Counted from the first letter of the stretch, positions 1 to 8,430 are shown. The stretch: 12,038 nt of DNA from Chloroflexota bacterium (GCA_016219235.1 JACRBO010000624.1:1-12038), one strand, 5' to 3'. Notes: a model not told the origin generated them from the letters alone. A program made the numbers and translations.

Positions 1-1433
<1,433 letters not shown>

Positions 1434-1439
1434 TCCAAC

Positions 1440-1472
1440 AAGCCGCGCCTTAAACGGCGCGGCTTTCATTTT
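1440..1472 (+). terminator. Intrinsic terminator after the sigma factor gene
   Basis: A perfect 10-bp GC-rich stem (1440-1449 pairing with 1456-1465) with a 6-nt loop is followed by a T-rich run (TTTCATTTT). It begins 7 nt after the sigma stop codon and ends just before the ribosome binding site of the next gene, so ppa probably has its own transcription signal or depends on read-through. Confidence 0.85.
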
Positions 1473-1483
1473 GGAGCGACAGC

Positions 1484-2122
1484 ATGACGCCCACACCCTT
1501 CGAGCGCTTTCGCCCGCATCCGTGGCACGGTCTGTCGATTGGCCCCAATCCGCCGCGATTGGTGCACGCCTTTATCGAGATCACGCCGTTCGATGGTGTG
1601 AAATATGAGGTGGATAAACCCAGCGGCTATCTCCGGGTCGATCGGCCGCAGCTGACCTCCTCGCTCCCGCCGATGCTGTACGGCTTCATCCCGCGCACAT
1701 ACTGCGCGTCACGCGTGGCCGCGTTGTCGCAGACCGCCACGCACGGCGATGGTGATCCGCTGGATATTTGCGTGCTCAGCGAGCGTGCCATCAACCGCGC
1801 GGAGATTCTGCTGAACGCACGCGTGATCGGCGGACTACGCATGGTCGATCACGGCGAGGCCGACGACAAGATCATCGCGGTGTTGGAGAAAGACCCGGTG
1901 TGGGCCGGCGCCTCTGATCTGAGCGATGTGCCGGCCAAGTTGATCGAACGACTGCGGCATTACTTCATGACGTACAAAATGAAACCGGGTGAAGACCTGC
2001 TGGCCTTCAGTCGCGACGTGACAATCGAGGCCGTATATGGCTATGAAATAGCCGCCAAAGTGATCGCAGCCGCGCAGGCCGACTACGCCGCCGAATACGA
2101 TTCAGGTGCGGCGGTTGCTTGA
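1484..2122 (+). CDS. ppa: Inorganic pyrophosphatase, family I (soluble)
   Basis: Hydrolyses pyrophosphate to two phosphates in the cytoplasm (EC 3.6.1.1), pulling biosynthetic reactions such as nucleic acid and aminoacyl-tRNA synthesis forward. The 212-residue protein carries the family I signature DGDPLDI near residues 88-94, whose aspartates bind the catalytic metal ions. It also has the upstream active-site strand [15 protein letters not shown] (about 40-54), the YGFIPRTYC motif (about 67-75) and a HYFMTYK segment (about 160-166) matching the usual substrate-binding Y/K region. Length is slightly above the 170-180 residues usual for bacteria, owing to an N-terminal extension of about 25 residues. 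The ATG at 1484 follows GGAG at 1473-1476 with 7 nt spacing. The stop codon is embedded in the promoter of the downstream tRNA gene. Confidence 0.93.
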   Translation: MTPTPFERFRPHPWHGLSIGPNPPRLVHAFIEITPFDGVKYEVDKPSGYLRVDRPQLTSSLPPMLYGFIPRTYCASRVAALSQTATHGDGDPLDICVLSERAINRAEILLNARVIGGLRMVDHGEADDKIIAVLEKDPVWAGASDLSDVPAKLIERLRHYFMTYKMKPGEDLLAFSRDVTIEAVYGYEIAAKVIAAAQADYAAEYDSGAAVA

Positions 2123-2146
2123 CGCAAACAACGCCTGTGGTATAAT
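2119..2146 (+). promoter_or_regulatory. Strong sigma-70 promoter for tRNA-Asn, overlapping the ppa stop codon
   Basis: A -35 element TTGACG (2119-2124), a 16-bp spacer and a perfect -10 TATAAT (2141-2146) preceded by TGG give an extended -10. Transcription would start near 2152-2154, about 20 nt upstream of the mature tRNA. The TGA stop of ppa (2120-2122) lies within the -35 hexamer. This is the best sigma-70 promoter in the window. Confidence 0.88.
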
Positions 2147-2173
2147 CTCGCGCGCGAGACAAGCCGGCAACAT

Positions 2174-2246
2174 TCCGCAATAGCTCAATCGGCAGAGCAA
2201 TCGGCTGTTAACCGATGGGTTCCAAGTTCGAGTCTTGGTTGCGGAG
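2174..2246 (+). tRNA. tRNA-Asn (anticodon GUU)
   Basis: A complete cloverleaf of 73 nt can be folded by eye. The acceptor stem TCCGCAA (2174-2180) pairs with TTGCGGA (2239-2245). The D stem is GCTC/GAGC (2183-2186, 2195-2198). The anticodon stem ATCGG/CCGAT (2200-2204, 2212-2216) encloses loop CTGTTAA with anticodon GTT at 2207-2209. The T arm is CCAAG-TTCGAGT-CTTGG (2222-2238). The discriminator base is G2246, as expected for tRNA-Asn. It is followed by CAA rather than CCA, so the 3' CCA must be added after transcription. It has its own promoter upstream and its own terminator downstream. Confidence 0.97.
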
Positions 2247-2253
2247 CAAAACT

Positions 2254-2287
2254 AAACCGAGTACCCCCAGGGTACTCGGTTTGATTT
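2254..2287 (+). terminator. Intrinsic terminator of the tRNA-Asn transcript
   Basis: A perfect 13-bp inverted repeat (2254-2266 with 2270-2282) closes a 3-nt loop, CCA. The right arm ends in GGTTT and continues as GATTT. The left arm's A-run paired with the T-run could give weak activity in the reverse direction too. It starts 8 nt after the tRNA, making the tRNA a single-gene unit. Confidence 0.88.
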
Positions 2288-2565
2288 ACCGGCTGAATCC
2301 AGCCGGCCCACACCACACACCATCGCAGCCTGACGGCGAGGATCAATCACCGATCAATGCGGCCCCAGATGCGACCACCCCAACCCGTCAGCGCATTTGC
2401 TTTTCCGTGTCATTGCGGCGACAATTGCCGTTACCGGGATTTGATCCGTGAAGATTCAGCGGTGGCCTGTAACCGCACAGTGATCGAGACGGGCCGCCAG
2501 CGTGTGGGTACGACTTTCTCTCTTCAGTTGCCGGTGAATGCCGGGCCTGACTTCAAAGAGGCCAC
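2288..2565. other. Intergenic region between tRNA terminator and RR1, no gene seen
   Basis: About 280 bases without a convincing gene. The only structure I can see is a 7-bp hairpin (CCGGCTG 2289-2295 with CAGCCGG 2300-2306, loop AATC) lacking a T-run. I see no good -35/-10 pair for the following regulator and no copy of the 11-bp operator repeat found further downstream. The short open frames crossing it lack recognisable protein character. The ribosome binding site of RR1 (AAAGAGG, 2555-2561) lies at its end. Confidence 0.6.
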
Positions 2566-3324
2566 ATGAGCAGCCCCAATCAACGTCCAGCGATCCTGAT
2601 CGTCGACGACGAAGATGGTATTCGCTATTTTCTGGAGCGCTTTCTGACGCATGAGGGCTACCAGGTAGCGGCAGCGCCCAGTGGTGAAGCGGCGTTGGAA
2701 CGGCTGGCGATTGAAGAATTCGACGTGGTCCTGCTGGATTTAAAAATGAGAGGCATGGGCGGGCTGGAAGTGCTGGCGCAATTGCGGCAGCGCTGGCCCG
2801 CCACCAGCGTCATTATCTTGACCGCGCACGCGTCGCTGGAATCGGCGGTGGAGGCGCTGCGGTGTGGCGCGCACGATTACCTCTTTAAGCCCTGCAAATC
2901 GATCGATTTGCGCGAGAGTATCCGCGCCGGGCTGATCAAGCGTCAGGAGCAGGTGCAGTTGCGCCGGTTGGCCGCCAGTCCGATCGGGTCTGAGACGCCC
3001 GCCGGGGCAGATCAGACCGATCGGTTCTTGCAGCACAGCGGCCTGATCGTCGATTCGAATCGGCACGTCATCACGCTGGATGGTGTGCTGCTGGAATTAA
3101 GCCCCACCGAATTTGATCTGCTGGCTTACCTGGTCAGCCAAGCTCCGCGCGTGGTGCCTCCGCAAGAACTGATTCGCGAGGTACAGGGCTATGTCAGCGA
3201 CGTTCACGAGGCCGCCGAGACAATCCGGTCGCACGTATACCATATCCGGCGCAAAGCGCAGGCGGCCACCGGCCGCACCGTGGTGCTCACGGTACGCGGC
3301 GTTGGTTACGCCCTGGTCGAGTGA
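2566..3324 (+). CDS. Response regulator 1: NtrC-like receiver with OmpR/PhoB-type winged helix
   Basis: A 252-residue DNA-binding regulator. The receiver spans about 8-125, with acidic pocket D14-D15, phospho-acceptor D58 (VVLLDLK), switch T86 (ILTAHAS) and K108 (YLFKP). Its alpha4-beta5 text (SLESAVEALRCGAHDYLFKPC) resembles NtrC/AtoC receivers rather than OmpR ones, yet there is no AAA+ domain. A linker (about 130-155) leads to a Trans_Reg_C winged helix (about 158-252) with LSPTEFDLLAYL, a recognition helix ETIRSHVYHIRRK (218-230) and the terminal TVRGVGYAL hairpin. The usual W in the 'LWGY' position is replaced (EVQGY). The ATG at 2566 has AAAGAGG close upstream. It is paralogous to the regulator at 5680 and heads the RR-HK-RR-HK series. 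Its target is not shown by sequence; the 11-bp arrays nearby are the best candidates. Confidence 0.93.
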   Translation: MSSPNQRPAILIVDDEDGIRYFLERFLTHEGYQVAAAPSGEAALERLAIEEFDVVLLDLKMRGMGGLEVLAQLRQRWPATSVIILTAHASLESAVEALRCGAHDYLFKPCKSIDLRESIRAGLIKRQEQVQLRRLAASPIGSETPAGADQTDRFLQHSGLIVDSNRHVITLDGVLLELSPTEFDLLAYLVSQAPRVVPPQELIREVQGYVSDVHEAAETIRSHVYHIRRKAQAATGRTVVLTVRGVGYALVE

Positions 3325-3379
3325 CCAAAGGCGCTCCCCGAAGCCAGATCGGCGTATCGCCGCCGGGGTCGGCGATCGA

Positions 3380-3412
3380 CTCCACGTAACGTTCATGCAA
3401 TGTACATGGTTC
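3380..3412 (+). promoter_or_regulatory. Three-unit 11-bp direct-repeat operator upstream of HK1
   Basis: Three head-to-tail 11-bp units begin at 3380, 3391 and 3402: CTCCACG+TAAC, GTTCATG+CAAT and GTACATG+GTTC. T at core position 2, C at 4, A at 5 and G at 7 are invariant in these three. The array ends 2-3 bp before a candidate -35, the position expected for an activator of the PhoB/PhoP winged-helix class. A further out-of-phase copy, CTCCATG (3431-3437), touches the -10. The same phased motif recurs seven times before HK2. The repeat structure is observed; the binding protein is inferred. Confidence 0.65.
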
Positions 3413-3414
3413 TT

Positions 3415-3444
3415 TTGCGAGCAAAACCTGCTCCATGTTATATT
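3415..3444 (+). promoter_or_regulatory. Candidate extended -10 promoter for HK1
   Basis: A -10 hexamer TATATT (3439-3444, 5 of 6 to consensus) is preceded by TGT, giving an extended -10. An 18-bp spacer separates it from a weak -35 TTGCGA (3415-3420). A poor -35 directly downstream of the three-unit array fits an activator-dependent promoter. Transcription would start near 3451, leaving about 50 nt of leader before the HK1 ATG. Confidence 0.55.
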
Positions 3445-3501
3445 CTTAGTGGTGAACTCATTCTTCAGACTGATTAGTGCCGACCCGCAGCGAGGCAGCC
3501 T

Positions 3502-5598
3502 ATGGCTGGAAAATTGACTGTGACCGCGACTGAGCACCTGACGGCGGACCGCACACCGACGGTCTTGAATACCGAGCCGCCGGCGCTCGCGCCCAGCATC
3601 CTGATCGTGGATGACGACGCTGATCTCCGCGACATTCTCAGGTTGACACTCCGGCGGGATGGCAACCAGCTGATCGAGGCGGCCAATGGCGCTGCCGCCC
3701 TGGCGATTTGTCAGGAGCAGCGCCTCGATCTGATTCTGCTCGACATTATGATGCCCGTCATGGACGGGGTGACGGCCTGCAGCCAGATCCGGCAGCTGCC
3801 CGGATATGCGGACATACCAATCCTGATGGTAACGGTGCTGGGCGACATGGATTCGATTACACGGTCGTTCGAAGCGGGCGCCACCGATTTCATCCACAAG
3901 CCCATCAATTCCGTCATTTTGCGGCAGCGCGTGCAGCACCTGGTGCGCGGCGCGCGTGCGCAGGCCGCCCTGCGCGACAGCGAAGAGCGCTACCGGTTGA
4001 TCACCGAGAACATGAGCGATGCGGTGTGGTTGATGGACCTGCACTACAACCTGCTCTACGTCAGCCCGGCCGTTGAGCGCAGTCTGGGCTACACCATTGA
4101 AGAAATCCGGGGGCTGTACTCACGGCGCCAACTGCTCACACCCGCTTCCCAAAAAATTGTGACTCAGTTCTTTTCCCGCGACCTGACACCAGACAATCTG
4201 CTCCAGCCCGATTATCACGTGTCGCGGACGTTGGAACTGGAATACTATCGCAGCAACGGCACCTCACACTGGAGTGAACTTACGCTTAGCCTGGTGCGCG
4301 ACCCTGAGGGTCGCCCGACCGGTGTGTTAGGCGTGGGGCGCGACATCACCGAGCGCAAAAAAGCCGCCGAGAAGATTTTGCAGCTGAACGCCGATCTGAC
4401 CCGGCGTGCCCGCGAGTTGGCCGCGCTCAACATGGCCAGCCAGGCCCTGACAGCCTCGCTTGATTTGCGCCAGGTGCTGGCCACCGTGGTGCGCGAGATC
4501 CAAAACCTGCTGAACACCGAGCATGCTGCGGTGCTGCTGCGCGACACAGACCGAGATGAGCTGGTTTTTGCGGCCGTAGCCGGCGACAATTCCGAACGGT
4601 TGATGGGCGTGCGGCAGCCCATGACGGTGGGCATTGTGGGCTGGGTGGCGCGTGAAGGCCAGCCGGTCGTCGTGCAAGATGCGGAGCACGATCCCCGTTT
4701 CTGGAATGGGGCCGACACGCTGCTGGGTTACACGACCCGCGCAATGTTGGCGGTGCCCATTGTCTCGCAGCAACGGGTGTGGGGCGTGGTCGAAGCGATT
4801 AACCGGCGTGATGACGTTTTCAGCGATCAAGATCGAGACCTGCTGGCCGGGCTGGCGGCTTCAGCCGCCATCGCCATTGAGAATGCCCGGCTCTTTCAAG
4901 CCGAGCGTGAACACCGTAAACAGCTGCAGGAATCACAAGCGCGCGTGATCCACGCGGAGAAGATGTCGGCGCTGGGCCGGTTGGTGGCGTCGCTCACGCA
5001 CGAAATCAATAACCCGCTGCAAGCCGTGCAAAGCGGGCTGTATGTGCTGCGCGAAAGCCTGGATATCGAAGTTGACCCCGCCGAGCTGCGTGAGGACCTG
5101 GAGATCATTGAAGGTGAAATCCGGCGGATTGCCAATTTGATGCAGCGGCTGCGCGAATTCTCGCGGCCGGTGAAACTGGAACCGCAGCCGACCGATCTCC
5201 ATCACCTGTTGGAGAACATTCTGCAACTCGTGGGCAAACATCTGCAGCAACAACGAATTACGGCGGTCAAACACTGGGACAGCCAGCTGCCGCGCCTGCT
5301 GCTGAACCCCGATCAGCTGACGCAGGTCGCCATGAATCTGGTGTTGAATGCCATCGATGCCATGCCGAACGGCGGCACGTTGACCATCGTCACAGCCTGT
5401 GATCGAACGCGCACGTCCGCGCCATTGGTGCGCCTGCAGGTAAGCGACACCGGCCCCGGCATTCCGCCCGAGGTGCTGTCACATATTTTCGAGCCGTTCT
5501 TTACTACCAAAGCCACGGGCACCGGCCTGGGTCTGGCGATTAGCTACGAGATCGTCCAGTCGCTGGGCGGCGAGATAAGCGCGTTAAGCGCGTTGTAG
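3502..5598 (+). CDS. Soluble sensor histidine kinase HK1 (REC-PAS-GAF-HisKA-HATPase), C-terminus cut by TAG
   Basis: A 698-residue cytoplasmic kinase with no membrane segment. Domains in order: an N-terminal receiver (about 32-150) with D37-D39, phospho-acceptor D81 ([11 protein letters not shown]), T111 and K133. A PAS domain (about 162-290) ends in the canonical [14 protein letters not shown] domain (about 318-462) contains [15 protein letters not shown]. The phosphotransfer helix (about 480-555) has H500 in THEINNPL, the HPK4/NtrB-like form. The ATPase domain (about 598-698) has N-box NLVLNAIDA (612-620), DTGPGI (649-654), FEPFFTTK (663-670) and GTGLGL (673-678). An internal receiver suggests a phosphorelay or an input from another kinase. 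The ATG at 3502 follows GAGG at 3492-3495. Translation stops at TAG 5596, but the next 14 codons read TGTTFSVTFPVREV, the normal end of the domain, so the last beta strand is missing. It lies downstream of the three-unit array and 81 nt upstream of RR2. Confidence 0.9.
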   Translation: MAGKLTVTATEHLTADRTPTVLNTEPPALAPSILIVDDDADLRDILRLTLRRDGNQLIEAANGAAALAICQEQRLDLILLDIMMPVMDGVTACSQIRQLPGYADIPILMVTVLGDMDSITRSFEAGATDFIHKPINSVILRQRVQHLVRGARAQAALRDSEERYRLITENMSDAVWLMDLHYNLLYVSPAVERSLGYTIEEIRGLYSRRQLLTPASQKIVTQFFSRDLTPDNLLQPDYHVSRTLELEYYRSNGTSHWSELTLSLVRDPEGRPTGVLGVGRDITERKKAAEKILQLNADLTRRARELAALNMASQALTASLDLRQVLATVVREIQNLLNTEHAAVLLRDTDRDELVFAAVAGDNSERLMGVRQPMTVGIVGWVAREGQPVVVQDAEHDPRFWNGADTLLGYTTRAMLAVPIVSQQRVWGVVEAINRRDDVFSDQDRDLLAGLAASAAIAIENARLFQAEREHRKQLQESQARVIHAEKMSALGRLVASLTHEINNPLQAVQSGLYVLRESLDIEVDPAELREDLEIIEGEIRRIANLMQRLREFSRPVKLEPQPTDLHHLLENILQLVGKHLQQQRITAVKHWDSQLPRLLLNPDQLTQVAMNLVLNAIDAMPNGGTLTIVTACDRTRTSAPLVRLQVSDTGPGIPPEVLSHIFEPFFTTKATGTGLGLAISYEIVQSLGGEISALSAL
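5577..5594 (+). repeat. 9-bp tandem duplication at the HK1 truncation point
   Basis: AAGCGCGTT occurs twice without a gap (5577-5585, 5586-5594), encoding the repeated SAL-SAL, and the TAG stop follows one base later. It is consistent with a slipped-strand event beside the nonsense codon. Confidence 0.7.
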
Positions 5599-5643
5599 AC
5601 CGGCACGACCTTCAGTGTAACATTCCCGGTGCGTGAAGTATAA
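5599..5643 (+). pseudogene. Orphaned C-terminal tail of HK1 beyond the in-frame TAG
   Basis: Directly in frame after the TAG, 14 codons read TGTTFSVTFPVREV and end at TAA 5641-5643. This matches the closing 'GTTFxVxFPV' strand of HATPase_c domains. Aligned on the flanking GG and GTTF, the column count is right, with the stop occupying one ordinary position. It is either a relic after a nonsense mutation, expressed by TAG read-through, or the product of a sequence error at 5596-5598. Confidence 0.7.
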
Positions 5644-5644
5644 T
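5617..5644 (+). promoter_or_regulatory. Possible promoter for RR2 inside the HK1 tail
   Basis: A perfect TATAAT (5639-5644) overlaps the TAA that would have ended full-length HK1. A 16-bp spacer separates it from GTAACA (5617-5622, 4 of 6 to consensus). It would start transcription about 28 nt before the RR2 ATG. The -35 is weak and the hexamer could be coincidental. Confidence 0.35.
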
Positions 5645-5679
5645 CAGCTGATGACGGGCGTTGTCAACGAGATGATCCT

Positions 5680-6432
5680 ATGTCGCCAACATCGACCATC
5701 CTGATTGTAGATGATGAAGTAGCGGTGCTGCGTTTCTTTGAGCGGGCTTTGCAGCGCGACGGACATCACATCATTACGGCCGCCAGCGGCGCGGCCGCGC
5801 TGGATGTCCTGTCAATGCACGAGCTAGATTTGGCGCTGCTCGATCTGCGGCTTAAAGACATGAGCGGGCTGGACGTCTTCGCTCGATTGCGCCAGCAATC
5901 GCCCGCCACGCCGGTCATCATCATCACCGCCCACGGCTCACTGGAGTCGGCTGTCCAGGCGCTGCGACAAGGGGCGCACGACTACCTGCTGAAGCCGTGC
6001 AGCATGGTCGATCTGCGGCGCAGCGTGCAGGCCGGGCTGTTGAAGCGGGCGCAGGCCCTGGATCAGCTGGCCCAGCCGGCCAGGCCCGATCTGCCAGTTA
6101 ATAGCGAACTGCCGGCGGATAGCCACTTGCCCGTTGTGCAGCATCAGGGTCTGATGATCGACTCGATCCGGCACGTCTTGACACTGGACGGCGTGCCGCT
6201 GGACCTAAGCCCGCTTGAATTTAGCCTGTTGGCCTATCTCATTGAAGAAGCGCCGCGGGTGGTCGCCGTGGATGAATTGATCCGAAAAGTCCAGGGCTAC
6301 CAGCAAATTACCGTCGAAACACGCGACACACTCCGATCACACATCTACCACATCCGAGCCAAGATTAAGGCAACAGCCGGCCGGGAACTCATCCGCACAG
6401 TCCGCGGCGTGGGTTACGCCATTGCCGAATAA
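5680..6432 (+). CDS. Response regulator 2: paralogue of RR1, NtrC-like receiver with OmpR/PhoB-type winged helix
   Basis: A 250-residue regulator alignable along its whole length with RR1. The receiver (about 5-122) has D11-D12, phospho-acceptor D55 (ALLDLRL), T83 (IITAHGS) and K105 (YLLKP). A proline-rich linker (about 132-152) leads to the winged helix (about 155-250) with LSPLEFSLLAYL, a recognition helix DTLRSHIYHIRAK (216-228) and TVRGVGYAIAE at the end. The recognition helix keeps R-S-H, Y-H-I-R and K of RR1, so the two proteins probably read the same DNA. The ATG at 5680 has only a weak GAG-containing ribosome binding site, which fits translation coupled to, or read-through from, HK1 81 nt upstream. 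The seven-unit 11-bp array starts 71 nt after its stop. The partner kinase is unproven; HK1 and HK2 flank it. Confidence 0.93.
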   Translation: MSPTSTILIVDDEVAVLRFFERALQRDGHHIITAASGAAALDVLSMHELDLALLDLRLKDMSGLDVFARLRQQSPATPVIIITAHGSLESAVQALRQGAHDYLLKPCSMVDLRRSVQAGLLKRAQALDQLAQPARPDLPVNSELPADSHLPVVQHQGLMIDSIRHVLTLDGVPLDLSPLEFSLLAYLIEEAPRVVAVDELIRKVQGYQQITVETRDTLRSHIYHIRAKIKATAGRELIRTVRGVGYAIAE

Positions 6433-6503
6433 CACGCAAAAACCGTTAACCACCACGGCCCGATCGGACGACGGCTATCCCGCCGTTTCACTTCTGGCGG
6501 CAT

Positions 6504-6580
6504 CTCCACGTTTTCTCCACGTAGTATTCAGCGAACATCCAGATAGACTCCACACAACCTTCACCGCATGTCCCCGGCAA
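6504..6580 (+). promoter_or_regulatory. Seven-unit 11-bp direct-repeat operator array upstream of HK2
   Basis: Seven contiguous head-to-tail 11-bp units start at 6504, 6515, 6526, 6537, 6548, 6559 and 6570. The 7-nt cores are CTCCACG, CTCCACG, ATTCAGC, ATCCAGA, CTCCACA, CTTCACC and GTCCCCG, each followed by 4 variable bases. T at position 2 and C at position 4 are present in all seven; A at position 5 in six. Phase is lost immediately on both sides. The 7+4 layout and TYCA core match known operators of PhoB/PhoP-type winged-helix regulators, which bind head to tail once per helical turn. Weak -10-like sequences follow (TGATACAAG at 6584-6592, CATAGT at 6593-6598). It lies in the 244-nt gap between RR2 and HK2 and would also command the downstream protease. 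Confidence 0.72.
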
Positions 6581-6676
6581 GTGTGATACAAGCATAGTTG
6601 GGAAAAAGCGCACGAATTAACCGGATTCTGGTCAGGTTGCAACGCTGTAACGCCAGGTCAACGATGGAGTGTGATC

Positions 6677-8395
6677 ATGCAAAGCAAAGCTACTGAACTA
6701 TCCACGGCGGGGTTGCCGAACTTGAGCGAGATTGACTCGGCATTTGAAAAAGTCGAACGAGCCAAACAGGAGTGGGAGGCGACGGTCGATTCACTGCCCG
6801 AGCTAGTCTGCGTGGTTGACGATCAGGGCCGCGTAGTACGCGCCAATCGCACCATTGAAGCCTGGCAACTGGGCGATGTGAAGGCAATTCAAGGTTTTAG
6901 CCTTCACACTTTGCTGCATCCGGGCTGTCTGGGGCTGTATTGCGAGCTGGACCGGTATCTGCGCCGGGCCTTGACCATGGTGCCGGTTAGCCGGACCGAG
7001 CAACTTGAAGCATACGACACTTTTCTGCACCGGCACTTGCAGGTGCGGGTGCAACCGGTCGTGACGGAGCGCCCCCATCTGCCCATCACCGCCGTCATTG
7101 TGATTGAGGACATCACCGAGCGCCGCCAAAATGAAGAGGCGCTGCGCCGTTCGCTGACCCGGCTGCAGGCGCTGAACGACCTCCATCGGGCAATCCTGGC
7201 GGCGCGGTCGCCGGAAGACATTGCACAGGCGGCGCTGGCGCGCTTGCGCACGCTGTTGCTCTTCCGACAGGCGCGGGTCACCCTGAATGGTCGGGCCGCG
7301 AATGACCTGGTGGTGTTGGCGGCCGACGCAAATGGCACGACCCATCTTCATCCTCGTCAGACCTGTACCAGTGCTGAAGTGGAGTTTGGCGAAGATCGGC
7401 GGCTGACGGAAGAATTCAGCGTGACCGATCTGGAACAGCTGGACGCGCCTTCGCTATTTGAGCAGCAATTGGCCGCGGACGGGATGCGGTCGCTGATTAA
7501 CGTACCGCTGATGGTGGAGACGGAATTTGTCGGCTCGCTGTTGCTGGCCTCCGATCGCGTGGAAGCCTTCAAGACCGAGCAGCGACAAGTGGCGCACGAG
7601 ATCGGCACGCTGCTGGCCATCGCGGTGCACCAGGCGCGGTTGTATCGCCAGGTGAAGCAGGCCAACACGCAGCTGCGCACCGCGCTGCAGGCTAAGGAAG
7701 AGATCATCGCCAACGTTTCGCACGAACTGCGGACACCGCTGGGCCTGATTTATGGCTACACGGCGCTGATGAGCGAGCGCGAATTAGGCCCGTTGACGGC
7801 CGATCAGCAGCAAGCACTGGGCATCATGTTGAAACAAGCCGAGCAGCTGCGGTTCATGGTCGAGCGGTTGGTTGAGCTGCGCACGATTGATGCCACGCAA
7901 TTGTGCCGCCAGCCGCTGGATGCCGCCGAATGGCTGACACTGGTGGTCAAGCCGTGGCGCAAGCGCGCACATTTGCAGTCTCAGACCATTCAAGTTGAGC
8001 TGGATTTGCCCAACCCGCCGCGAAAACTATTTGCCGACCCGGAGGCGCTGAAGCAGGCGCTGGATAACCTGCTGGACAACGCCCTCAAGTTCAGCCCGCA
8101 CGGCTCCGCCATTCGGGTGCAGGCCAAGATCGATCGGGACACGGTAATCGTGGCCGTGCACGATCGGGGCATCGGCATTCCGGAAGATCAACTAGCGCAG
8201 GTCTTTGAGCGGTTCTATCAGATCAATGGCAGCCCCACGCGCCGCTATGGGGGCATGGGTGTAGGGTTGGCGCTGTGCCGCGAGATCGTGGAGGCACATG
8301 GCGGACGCAGCTGGGCCGAAAGCGCCGGTGAAGGCCGGGGCAGCACCTTCTTCATGGCCTTGCCGCTGGGCCAAACGACAGAAAACGCCGAGTGA
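6677..8395 (+). CDS. Soluble sensor histidine kinase HK2 (PAS-GAF-HisKA-HATPase)
   Basis: A 572-residue kinase without membrane segments, so it should sense a cytoplasmic cue. It opens with a short helical stretch, then a PAS domain (about 35-150) ending in EDITERRQNEE. A GAF-like domain (about 165-325) has a conserved SLINVPLMVETEFVGSLLL strand pair. The phosphotransfer helix (about 338-402) has H349 in SHELRTPL, the HPK1 form. The intact ATPase domain (about 449-567) has the N-box NLLDNALKFSPHG (464-476), DRGIGIP (496-502), FERFYQ (510-515) and GGMGVGLAL (525-533), and ends with GSTFFMALPL. The ATG at 6677 was chosen because GGAGT (6666-6670) lies 6 nt upstream; a GTG at 6671 abuts that site and is too close. 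The seven-unit array lies about 95 nt upstream of its start, and the secreted protease follows by 35 nt, suggesting one transcript. Confidence 0.93.
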   Translation: MQSKATELSTAGLPNLSEIDSAFEKVERAKQEWEATVDSLPELVCVVDDQGRVVRANRTIEAWQLGDVKAIQGFSLHTLLHPGCLGLYCELDRYLRRALTMVPVSRTEQLEAYDTFLHRHLQVRVQPVVTERPHLPITAVIVIEDITERRQNEEALRRSLTRLQALNDLHRAILAARSPEDIAQAALARLRTLLLFRQARVTLNGRAANDLVVLAADANGTTHLHPRQTCTSAEVEFGEDRRLTEEFSVTDLEQLDAPSLFEQQLAADGMRSLINVPLMVETEFVGSLLLASDRVEAFKTEQRQVAHEIGTLLAIAVHQARLYRQVKQANTQLRTALQAKEEIIANVSHELRTPLGLIYGYTALMSERELGPLTADQQQALGIMLKQAEQLRFMVERLVELRTIDATQLCRQPLDAAEWLTLVVKPWRKRAHLQSQTIQVELDLPNPPRKLFADPEALKQALDNLLDNALKFSPHGSAIRVQAKIDRDTVIVAVHDRGIGIPEDQLAQVFERFYQINGSPTRRYGGMGVGLALCREIVEAHGGRSWAESAGEGRGSTFFMALPLGQTTENAE

Positions 8396-8430
8396 TCTCG
8401 TAATCGAGCAGATTGGAGGGACCCGGGCTT

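Noticed and set aside
2215..2451. A + strand frame starting inside tRNA-Asn
   Set aside because: It begins within the anticodon arm, crosses the tRNA terminator and has no ribosome binding site or protein character.
2288..2565. A third 11-bp operator array upstream of RR1
   Set aside because: Single TTCA-containing heptamers occur but none is repeated at 11-bp spacing.
2357..2569. A 70-residue frame just upstream of RR1
   Set aside because: No ribosome binding site, no recognisable protein features, and it overlaps the RR1 start; treated as chance.
3097..4044. A 315-residue open frame on the minus strand
   Set aside because: It runs antisense across the RR1 winged helix, the repeat-containing gap and the HK1 receiver, all of which have clear motifs on the + strand. 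It shows no domain character and is a typical shadow in GC-rich sequence.
6471..6490. Terminator after RR2
   Set aside because: ACGGC/GCCGT gives only a 5-bp stem with a broken T-run (TTTCACTT); too weak to call.
6671..6673. GTG as the HK2 start
   Set aside because: It touches the GGAGT ribosome binding site; ATG at 6677 has proper spacing.
8413..8415. TTG as the protease start
   Set aside because: It overlaps the GGAGGG site that serves the ATG at 8431, where the signal peptide begins.
8396..8430. Separate promoter for the protease
   Set aside because: The 35-nt gap holds only the ribosome binding site; no -10 or operator repeat is visible.
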